Part shown: positions 26,501 through 38,500 of the stretch, one piece after another
Numbering within the stretch: the first letter of the stretch is position 1
Layout of the letters: each line of letters begins with the position of its first letter
Assembly (NCBI GenBank): GCA_916610825.1
Contig: OU744450.1
Coordinates: 7,274,030-7,338,029, forward strand
Length of the DNA stretch: 64,000 nucleotides
Reading direction: 5' to 3'
Source: Haliclystus octoradiatus
Taxonomy: Eukaryota; Cnidaria; Staurozoa; Stauromedusae; Haliclystidae
Program-made: the position numbers and the translations under genes
The notes under the pieces: generated by a model
The model's database searches: none
What the model was told of the DNA's origin: nothing
The model's input: only the letters and a program-made list of their open reading frames with translations

Positions 26501-29500
26501 GATGCTGCAGCATTTTATTCTTGTGTAATATGTTTACATAAGCCATGCATACGAAACAGTTCTGGAGTTCATGAACAAATCATGAACGTTACATGTCCCC
26601 AATTTCCATGAACAGTTCATGAAAATTGGGGCCATTTAACATATATAAACTGTTCATGAACTCCAGAACTATTTTTCGCAGGGACTTGACAAATGACCTA
26701 GGGAAAAACCTTTTCTGCGTCCGAGAAAAGTAGCCTATACTTTGCTTCAATAAAAGGCAGATCAATCCAAGTTTTTTATAAAACACATTCACAACCACGT
26801 TGTAAATTATTCTCCTGTAACTGCATTATTCAATGGTGTAATGATTTTCCAATTAATGTTGTAAATTCACAGACTTTTACATAATTTAAAATGGTAAAGT
26901 CAGTTGAAAAAACTTTTGTAAATCGTAGCATATTAAGATGCACTTCATCGTCATCATTATTTATTAAGAACCTTGAAATAATAAATAATTTTTTTCAATA
27001 GACTGAAAACGGGAATGATAATTTCAATGATAATTGATAAATGATAATTCAAAAGACAGTACACACAAACGATCTTGTATCCTGTAATTTCTCGAAATAT
27101 TTAAAATTATCAAATGTATATGTATCAATCAATCAAATTTGATGAAAATGTGTTTTTAATCATTGTCACAAAAGTATACTTTACTCTATTTGTGTGTACC
27201 AAAACCATGAAAATGCCATGAAATTGGTAAAACACCATGAAGATGTAAAAAGCTAAATTCACACTTTTTTATGCCATAAAAAGTTTTAAAAACAATGAAA
27301 ACATCCACATTTACAAAATTAATATGTGAAAATGCCATAAAAAAACATGCAATTTCACATTTTTCATGGTTTTGGTGTCAGTAGTTGATACTCATCTAAA
27401 ATCCTCTGAGCAGCACTCCATGGTAGTTAGGAATAGAAACAGCTCTGTAGAAACATTTCTCAAGTGATATTTATCTTTTTCAGCATAAAGATAGAAGTTT
27501 GAAAGAACAGCATCAAGGTTTTGCTGCAGCTCAATTAGAGTTACGAGAGGTTCAACAAAAATTACAAACAATGAGACAGGCCAATGACGATAAAGAAAAG
27601 ATTATTATGTCATTTCAGAAACAGCAATTTAACTTACAGAATGAAATTGATTTAAAGGTGATGATTATCTCGATACACAAATCAACTGATGACTTGGCCT
27701 CAATTGTGCTGAGTTCCTGAACTGTTCCTGAACTTTACTAATATCCATTAACTGTTTAAGAATATCTTATACGCAGTTCATGAACATTATATGACCTGAT
27801 TTTCATGGAGTTTTCATAAACTGCTCATGAACATTTCATCAAATGGGGCCATTTAACTTTCATGAACTGTTTTCACTAGGGCTATAACCTAACAGAGCAT
27901 AACAAGCAATTGAGACGGTATCGTCCTACCGAAGGCGCCCGTACATAGTATAGTATAATATAGTATAGTATAAATTATACTATAATTATTTAATTATATA
28001 AATTGTACTACTTTTGGATCTGAACCACCGTTGTCGAGATATGATCAGATCTGAAGCATGATTGCTCTTCCATCTCATCATCATTTATGTTAGAAAAACC
28101 TTTAAGATTACATCAAAACTTGTTTTCAAGGGACTTATGGATTGGAGATTGTGGACTCAAGTGGAGATTGATTTCAAGTAATATAATTCTTCCCAACATT
28201 AAATAGCAAATGACTAAATAAATCCGAAAAATAATTGTTACAATTCTCTCAGATCAATTAGGTCAAATCTTACAGTTATTCCCTTTGTAGTTGATGATTA
28301 GGTGGAGGCCTATTTCTGTAAGCTTGAGGCTTAATTTGGTATGCTAGAGGCATACAGATAGTACAGAGGCATGTTTATCAATTCATATTATAAAATTGAC
28401 AGTGATACTATGCAGTGGTTTTACTTTCACCCTCCTCTCACCCTCTGAAAAGAATTCATGAACTTTGTGAACTGTTCATGAACTCTTTAGTGGGTTCATG
28501 AACAGTTCATGAACATTTTTTGTCGGATCATGAACAGTCATAAATAGTTTATGAACACTTCATGAACCAGTTCATGAACTGGTTCATGAATGTAAAATTG
28601 CCTAAAAGTTCATGAACGTTTGGGCAATTTCATGTTCATTAGCTCATAAACTTTGTTTAGGGGCTTTTTAATTAGTCGATTTGATGTATATAAATGTCAC
28701 TGATGTTCAGTCTTAGGAATCCAGACAGACAAGCTTATAGGTCATGTTGTTTCATCTAATATTGTAACTTACAAAGTAACAAAAAATTCACAATTGCGCA
28801 GGCACACACACACCTGTGTTTAAATTGTGATATTGTGCTGCAAAAGCACATATAATATTATATCACAATGGTTTTTAAAATATTTTATTTATAAAATGTT
28901 GATTGTTGTGAAATATTACCTATTTACTTTTGTTGTTAGTAAGCAACTATTTTGGGTTATAGGTTCATAAGCTTGAAGAGAGAAATAAATCACTTGAAAA
29001 TGAATTATATACAGTAACACAGGTTAGATATATTTCATTCGATGCTCTGTGTCACCCAGATGTTTTCATAGCTATAATTCAAACTAAAGGTCTGTATCGG
29101 ATAGGATTCGGTAGTACTGTAATCCGAATGTTCGAAAAATTTTGCGATTCGAATCCGATCCGAATGAGAATAAACTGGAAAAATCCGAAAGCTTTGATTC
29201 AGATTAGTTGATCTTATGTGGCCAAATTTGAATCTGATTATTCAAAATGGTGAATATTTCCCATTAATATATACACAGAGTTTCGAATTTGAAAACTTTT
29301 CTAAACTGTCTTTTCTTAAATATATATATGCATAATTATGCAGAATACTATTTTTATTCTTTCTTTTAACTAAAAACTGAGTTCTTGTCAAATAAATTAT
29401 TAATACTTTCGCCAAAATCCAGTCTGATACCTATATCTGTTTTCTCCAATGTTGTTGTGTATGGTTAACAAAGTATAATAAAGCCTTTGTTAGATCTTCT

Positions 29501-32500
29501 TGAATCTCAATCAATTGGAAACAAATAGTTTTCATCTACTTAATATTTAATATACATTTGACTCAGCAGGAATAGCTTTGTTGGCATTATAAACTGCAGT
29601 CAAACCTGCTATAACGGCCACCTCAATACAGCAGTCACCTGTCTATAGTGTTCATTTTAACAATGTTTCAAATAGTATGTTCTATTATACCAACCCTATG
29701 TATAGAGGTCATCTGCATTTAGTGGCTACGGTAATTTATCTATCTCTCATATCTGGCTGCTATATACAGGTTTCACTTCATTCATGTTCAATTCACGTTC
29801 TGAAAATATTGCTACCGTATAATGCAGCAATATTAGGCTACTTCATATTCGCTAATTGTGATTGTTCAATTTCAGGCTAAAAATACTGAAATCACTATGT
29901 TATATGAACGCCTCAAATCTCAAGAAAATGCAACTCGTTCACTTGGGGATGAAATGAGAGAGCAAGCCAATGAGCAGGTAACCTACATATATACGTATCT
30001 CTTTCCTGTGCTGTTATTCTGCAATCTATCCAAAAAAAAAATTGAAGTATAGTTAAATATCGCTTCATTGTATTATGTAATTATTTATTTCACAAATCGA
30101 CAGGGTTATTTATAGATGAATAGCATCAATCACCCGTGTTACTGGGTTAATTTGAATAACAATTAAATGGTAACCAATAATAACTGTCTCGACTGAGTTT
30201 ATATCTCCTTAAAATTTGACAACTTTTTAAATTTTTTATCGAATTGAAACTATAAAATCAACATAATAAAAACCCTGTAGTGAAACAGAAAGCGGTATTC
30301 TGGATCACATACACACCACATAAACACACATAGACTTTCACATTTGAATGGCAAAATTGTAACTTTTTGCATAACGTACTTATGTAGTATTACTATTTGC
30401 TATTACTATATGTAGTATACTATTTGCGAATGCATTGCTCACTACTTCGGTAGTTCGAGCACTCTGGTATGGCAAAGATGTTTCTATGTTGTTAATTTTT
30501 CGCCAATTTGACAAATCATCTTGACCTAGCTATCACAGATGAAGTCAATCCCTTGTTCACTGAGCAGTACTGTGAAATCAGTCTTGCGAACAAAAGTTCT
30601 CTATGAACTTATCAGGTCCTGAGTGAATGAATGATGATGATGATACTGATGATACTGATGACGACTAATTGTCAGAAACAAGTGCCTGTCAAAACTATGC
30701 TTATGTAGTATTGTCTATTTTCCTTGCAAGATCTTTTTCAAAGAGATTGTTAATAAAGTAATTATTATGATAAAATCGCAAAAATATTATTCCATTTACT
30801 ACTACTATTATGCAATTCTTTCCTCCAAGACCAATTCCTGCTCAAATCCTCACAGAATTATTGCTTATATATTATTATTGTTATTATGTACTCCTGCAAA
30901 AAAACAGCCTATGAGTTCATGAACGGTTCAGGAACATTAAATGGCCTAATTTTCATGAACGTTTTATGCTTATTATTGAACTTTTATGAGAAATTCATGG
31001 ATTGCCACACCGTGATGAGTTTATGAAATAATGAAAGTTGGCCATTTAACGTTCATGAACAGTCTGTGCACTGTTCATGAACTTATGAACTGTTTATCGC
31101 AAGTGTAATTACACTCTACGACATGCAATAATATTTCTTCATCAGATAAACAACGCAGTGCTGGAGACCAAAGAATCTAGTGAGAATGAAATTAAATACT
31201 TGGAGCAGAAAATAAATGAGTTAGAAAACCAGCGTGATGATTTGTTATCAGATCAGACAACACAAATGGAAAAGAAAAGCAATGTTATCATAATGCTTCA
31301 AGAATCAAATTCAAAACTCAAAAAGGTTTGTAAGCTATCAGATTTATAACATGTTATCACTGATTGCATCGATGTAGCCCTTAAATCATGACATGAAACT
31401 AAACTTTTAGCAAACACTAGGCGTTAGAGATTGTGGATGACTGGTCTACAAGTGCAATGCAAGATGCAAATGTTCAACTTTTCTTCCTCTTGCTTAGTCA
31501 CATTATCTAGTGCATCCATATGAGAGTCAAATAGTTCACCACTGACTCAAATAGTAACTACCTCATAGCAGTCATTATGACTTCCTATTCTCAACTTTTT
31601 TGACATATTATAGGAAACTGATGCATTGAAAAAACAATTGTATGCATCTCAAAGGGAGACAATGAATATTGCAACAAAATGCAGATCTGATGCCAGAAAC
31701 GATACAGAAAAAATGCGGATGAAGATGAAAGAGGTATAGCCTATAACTATACAGAGGCATATAGACATATGAGATATGACTATACAGCTAGAGCTATGAC
31801 ATTACTGTTCCTATGAAAAAAGTGATGTTGTCAAAAGTTTCGTAGTTTGGCTGAATCAACAGGACGTTGTGACGACGTTGTGACGACGTTGTGAGGTTGA
31901 TCCTCATTAACTAGTTTCTTTTTAAATAGCTCCCGTGACTTACTAGTTAGACATTTGCTATGAAAATCATGCATGCCTTGACACCCACCGTAATAGAGAC
32001 ACTCACCTTGCTAGATCTGATAAGGTTATTGTTCCTATAAAAAAAACAATGTTGTCAAAAAGTTGTAGTCTGATTGAACCAATACGACGTCGTGACGACA
32101 TTGTGAGTTACCCGGGTTGATGTTAACTAACTAATTATTCAGGCTTTTCTCATGACTTACTACTTAGACATCCGCTAACGAAATCATGCATGCCTTGGAT
32201 TTTCATTCATACACTGTAAAATGGAAATTAGTTTATAACCTTTCTTTAAGAATATTTTACTAGAGTCTAGGCATGTTCCCTTTTTTAGCTTATATATGTC
32301 CAACTGTAAATATTTTAGTTCATTCAATATTCTTTCTATCCAAAACGTTGTTGAAGGTTGAAATTTGACCACATCATGTTTGCTATGAAAAAAACAAATA
32401 GACGTAGGATAATTTAATGGGTTATTGTATAAATCCTAAACTTTTCCAGGGTTAATTGTCTGAACACTATCATGTTTATAATGAGTTATCAATTATTACA

Positions 32501-35500
32501 TTGAGTACTGGATACGGTAGTGTAGTTTTATTATTATAAACTGCACTTATTTATGTTTTTTAGCTTTCTCGAGTTGACAAGAAAGTAGCCCTTTGCATTA
32601 TTGAGGAGTGTGCGAAATTAAATACATTTATACGCGAGTTACCGTGGTCATCTTTGTATGCGAGGTAATTATCTATATTGAAGTTTAAATATTGAACAAG
32701 CAATTCTATAGGAAAAGGATAGCGATGTTAGTTTACTAGTTTTTGATTAAATTATAAAGATAATATATACAATTGATCTTGAATATGCAAGCTGTGAAAA
32801 ATGTGATCTGTGAAAAATTTGAGCTTTTTTACATCGACCATGTTGGTTTTGCATAACAATACACCCCCCGAGGTCACAGTCGTTACCAAATACATCACCA
32901 TGGTTATCAATATTTTCTTTAAATAATTCTCAAGGGAATCATTGGGAACCTGCGAAAGAGCTCTATCACCTAAATTCCTTCACGTTTTGTCATGTCAATG
33001 TAATAGAAATACTTCTTCAAGAATGTAGTTACTGAATCTCTTCTGCTCGTAAGTCTCCCTGTCATTTGTAAAGCACCTCTATTAATTCTTTTGTTTTTAT
33101 CCGTTTAAGGTCTGATATACACGGAACACCCATTGATGGCTCTGCTATTCAATCTTCGCTGGATGCGTTGGTAAATAAAACATATATGCTTATATTATGC
33201 CCTGTAAACTACTGTTCATAAGATCTGTAGGCCTATAGTAATTGATTGAGACGATAGCACCCTACGGAAGGTGCCCGTGTTACTCTTCTATTTCTAGATG
33301 AGTGACTCCTTTCATTTAGAACGATGAATATGAATGCTAATTAATGATCTCAGCCGCGACACTGCAGATCAATTTCAACAGATATCATTTCAGATTGGCC
33401 TTGATTATCAATGTGTCGACGGTCTAGGCTTACGCCGTACTATGCAATTCCCTTCTGGACCATTGCATCCGCCATATCAGATCTGAATTCCAGTTGCTTT
33501 GCTATCTGCTCTGTTCTATAAAATCTACATTATCAATGTTGAATTTGTCGTCATGGCAAATCCCTGAGAAGGTTATGTAATTTATATATTCATGAACTAT
33601 ATTTCCATTTAAACAATCATAGCATGACTGTGAAAAGATAATAGAAGGAATTCTCAGTAACGTCAATTAGTGAGGGTTCTCATTTTGCATTCGAAATGCC
33701 TTGTCATTTCTATATTTAATTTGAAGGGGCTTGGACTCTTTTTAGTCTTGCTTCAGTGCATTTAATCAAGCTAGGATGTTGATATTCATCATATCAGAAA
33801 GTTCCAAATAATTGTACTTTGTTTTAGTTTACAGAAGGGTACACTATTATAATTTTTTAGATTAATCTGCGAAATCTGCACGATGGCATCAAACAATGTC
33901 TACTGTCATGTAAGCCAACCCAACCAAAAAGGAATACACAGGTATATATGATTTTAGCAGCCTTTTCTTACATGTATATACTATAAACAGAATTACAGTT
34001 GAACTAGCTTACTTAATATTAATATCCAGTGAATAATGGGACATTGATATTAAACGGGGTAAAATATGAGAGTTTTGTTTAGGAAATCCAATATGGAATC
34101 CGGTTATTCGTTCGATATGGGAGTTATTTTCCGAGTGTTCAAAGTCGACATCTCACGAGGCTTTGCGAACGAGTCGACAGCAACACTCTAAACATTAAAT
34201 TCATATCCACCAAATTCTTATGAATTATTCTTGTTTATTATTTAAAAATAACACCATAAGTATGATGGTGTATTATAGCGATTCTCTTTATAGGTATTGG
34301 AGGCCAGTGAAATCGTCAACGCGTGCAGTTTCGATTTGAACGTTTTAAATGTTTTCAAACATAGAATTAGCTTTGAATTAGATTCTATTTTCAGCTATCA
34401 ATCCAACATTAAAACCAATAGTGTTTTAGAAAGTAAACATTGTGAATAAATATCTTTTGAGAATGCTAAACGTCTGTCTTTATTGGAAAATTTAACCCTC
34501 TGCGAGGGTCAAACCTTTCCGCCATTTGCATTTCTGAAACATTCTAAATTCTAATAGCAACAACAAAAGAAAGTTGTTGTCACAGCAACTAATGGAGTTC
34601 ACTGGTTGATTTTGAACGTGGATATTATTATCCGGGTGTTTGACACACTACCAACACCAAAATCATGGAAATGCAATGAAAGTGTCAGGAAAACACTATG
34701 AAAATGTATAAAATGAAAATCACAATTTTTTTATAACATGAATACATCCATAGTCATGATATCAAAATATGAAAAAGCCATGAATTTTTCAAGGTTTTGG
34801 TGTCAGTAGTAACAGTATTGAAAGGTTATCCTAAACAATCCACAATTGACTAGGATACTAAAATGCAATTTGTTTATTATCGATAGGTCGATGCATCTCT
34901 CATTATCAATAATGACAATGACAATAATGAATCATTGAGTGAGTCTATTACGTCAAATTCATCAATTTCAATCGCAAGCAATACCAAGCGCGAAGAATCA
35001 ACTACTAAACTACTGCATCATCTTCAACAACGTGTTAAGCAATTAAGAAGTGAAAATCAATCTTTGAAATGCTCTTCTGATATCGAAGCTGATGGAAATT
35101 CAAACAATTCTGTGGTCGATTCATTAAATGGGGTATGAGTTGCAACTTTGTGTACGTTTTTTTGTTAATACAAGAAGGAGTGTTGCTTGTTTAAAGAAAA
35201 AGGGTGTTGCCTATAAATCAACTCACACATTTTTCTTTCTTAGACTTTTTTCTTGAAATGAGAATTTTATTTTCTTGAAACAAGAAATTTTCTGATATAC
35301 CTTTTCCAGAATAAGAATGAATTTCTTATTTGAAGAACACCTAAATATAGAATTTCTTCCAGCCAGATGAGTACTACACAACCATTTTAGAAATAAGCAT
35401 GTATTCTCTTGAAATAAGAGTGCAGTTTCTTAAAATAAGAATATAATAACTGAGTGTATGAATGTAAACATATAATTCTTTAATATGAAAATACTGTTTC

Positions 35501-38500
35501 TTGAAATGATTAAATATGTTTCTTGATTTACTTTCTCAAAATATGAACATCTGAAGATTACATTTTTATAGAAATTATATAGCTGATTAATCAAACTGAA
35601 CCAAAATGCTACACATCTATAATAATGCTGGATTACCAGCTGATGAGTTTTATATATCCATATACGCATGCCACTGGTGTGTCATCGAGTGCTAGCATGA
35701 GTCCTTCAGTCGTGTATTCCAATTAAAATGATATATCAATGTGCGTTTTTCAATTCTATAGAAATTAAACTATGTGTCTATAATTAATCTATAAAGTAGT
35801 TATTGATTGTTCATTGTTTGTGTTAATGCATACAGTCAATCGTTCAAAATTCTGACGACATATTACCATTCGATCAAATTGGTTCACTAGAAAAGTCTCT
35901 CCAAGTAAGTTATAGATGCCACAACGAATCCTTATATCTTCATTACCCATTTGCCATCATCATCCTCAAATAATGTTCTGTTTCATATTCTAGAAAAAAA
36001 AACATTACATTTAATATTTAACATTTATCCTGATTCAAGCCTAACGATGTTTTCAGTTTGATATTTTACTTTCGATATTTAAGTTTCGTCATTGTTTGAA
36101 ACAAGGATACACTATGGACAATGGAGGACATAATTTTGATTCGAGACAGTCTTGGTTAATTTAGTGATGAGTCAATTGTTAGTATTGTTGTGTTGTCTTT
36201 TAACCTCATTTTGTCAGCGTTATATATTTAGCAGTTATTGGTCGAAGGCGAGGTGGATATTGGCGGATAATGACCGAAGACATAAGCCTGAGATCAATAA
36301 CTGTTTGTCGATCTTGAAATGATAATCATGACATGAACTTTAATATAGCTAATGTATCAAGAGGGAAGTTATCCTTGGATGAATACTGGCATGTGTTTTA
36401 CGATATGTGTTTTTGATCTGGTGACCGAGGACTATCAATATACATATCCGTTTATTAAATGTTTAATGGAATAGAAACCTGATCAATGTACAGTGGTCGT
36501 TTGACACATACATTGTATAGTAATTATTTAGTTTTAAGATTGTTTTAGCATTACCTCCCTAATTCATTAAACATATTTCTACATTTGGACTCTTTTCAGA
36601 TAGCCGAAGAGGAGTCTGCTAAAAATTTAGCATTGCTTGGTCAAAAGATGACAGAAATGACAAAGTTGCAAACCATGCTGACTCAAGCTACCAAGGTTAG
36701 TAAGAGGTTAGCTATTAGAAGGGCTTTTTAACTGTCAAAAATCGTAATAACGACATAGTAATAATAGTATAGATAGTCACATTATAGGAATGAGCCGTTC
36801 CTTTTCCCTCTAACATATTTGCTACCAATAGAACGCCGCAAATCATAGTCAGACATAGCTAACAAAGGAACTTGTAAATAGGAAACATTACATTATAAAA
36901 AAATACTGCTTGTCCATAGCCCGTCGAAACATCTTTTTCGGTTGCCAGTGAAGGTTGTGATGCAGTGATTGTTGAGCATACGTCTTTGATCTTTCCATGT
37001 GACCTAGAAAAGACACATGGCGTTGTTGAGCAATAGCGGATGCAGAATAGGAACGTTTGACGTCACGGTAGCTGACGGGGTAAATTATCCGTTTGACTCT
37101 AACGCTTCCAAAGCTGACAGACTTCTTCCACTTTTCAACTGTAGAATTTTCAACATTTAAACATTTTCATTAGTTCCGAAACAGAGAAATAAACTTTGAG
37201 CGCATTTATAGTGCCCTAGTTTATATGTGATAAGTTACGTCTGGATTAATTACGTCATGCAAACTGATGCGTGTGCTGCTGTTTCAAAATCATTGGTGTT
37301 ACTATTTCGCGGCCATGATTGTATTTCAACAGGGTAATCTTTTGCTCTGATTTTGAGTAAATTCGTAATTTGTACCGTGGGTAGATCTTCACTCTTGTAA
37401 ACTCTAATTATTACCATTTTTTTTTTAAATAATGTGAATACCCTTAATTTCAGACTATTTCCGATTTTGTTGTTTTCTGTTTCTGCCAGATCGCTCCCGG
37501 TTGGATTACTTATGTAAACATTGCTATGCAGGGACGTGAATTGAAACATATACATTCATTGTTCTATTTTTCTTTTCAAATTTCAATTTCTCTCTTTTGA
37601 AACAAATGAAATTGTAATGTCAATTATCGAAGTAAACTGCAGTGACATGCAATAGTTGACCCCAAACTGGAGGATTAGCTCAGATGGCAGAGCAACCGAA
37701 CTTCAGATTGGATCGGATCATATCTGATCGACTGTGGTTCAAATCCCCATAAGGTCAACTCAGCCTTGACTTTATCTGAAACATCAAATGAGTACCATCT
37801 GAGGATGGCGGATGGAATGATCCAGAGGGAATTGCATTGTGAGTAGCTGCGGCGCATCGTTGCGCATTGACAATCAAGACTTGTCTGCCATGAAATCTGT
37901 TGAAATTGATCTGCAGTGTCGCGGCTGAGATCAACAAAGAGCATTTAAAATCATTGCTCTCAGCGAAAAAAGCCACTCATCTAGTAAATAGAGAAGTGGT
38001 ACGGGTGCCTTCGGTAGGGCGACATCGTCTACATTACTTTTACCCCAAACTCATCAAAAGAACCGACACCATTCCATACATTTGGAATTTAATTTAGAAG
38101 GAGAAGATTGACCGGGGAACTTTGCGCGCCCAACTTGAATTTTTCATACCAAATTCAAGAACTCCTTTTGAAACAGAGTTGGCCTCGCCTTAATTCTATT
38201 GTTTTGAACGAAATAATCAAAAACACGAGACAGGAAGAAATGTTGAAGCCGTAAACTCATGACAATCATTCAAGAATTGATGTTTTGACATCATTATTTA
38301 TTCGATGCATAAATCAGATTCGCATAGTTCTATTGAATTATCACATTAGTTTGCTTTTGGTATATTTATCCTGGGTTATATTTCCTGAAGTTGCCTTGTT
38401 AGCTGGCAAGTTTTTATGGACCCGATCGTTGCATCAAAACAGGAAAAAGAAACACAAGGATTCGACTTCATAACGAAAATCAAAATGTTTTTGTTATCTC

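Noticed and set aside
36230..36305. Hairpin around CAGTTATTG ... CAATAACTG
   Set aside because: Only the outer 9-10 bp pair well; the rest has too many mismatches to call.
37669..37750. tRNA gene
   Set aside because: A and B boxes are present, but the sequence does not close into a tRNA acceptor stem, continues into a repeated body, and has target duplications; it is the head of a SINE.
37675..38097. Open frames of 65-89 codons over the SINE
   Set aside because: The same frames reappear in the other SINE copy in relation to the element, so they derive from the repeat and have no protein features.
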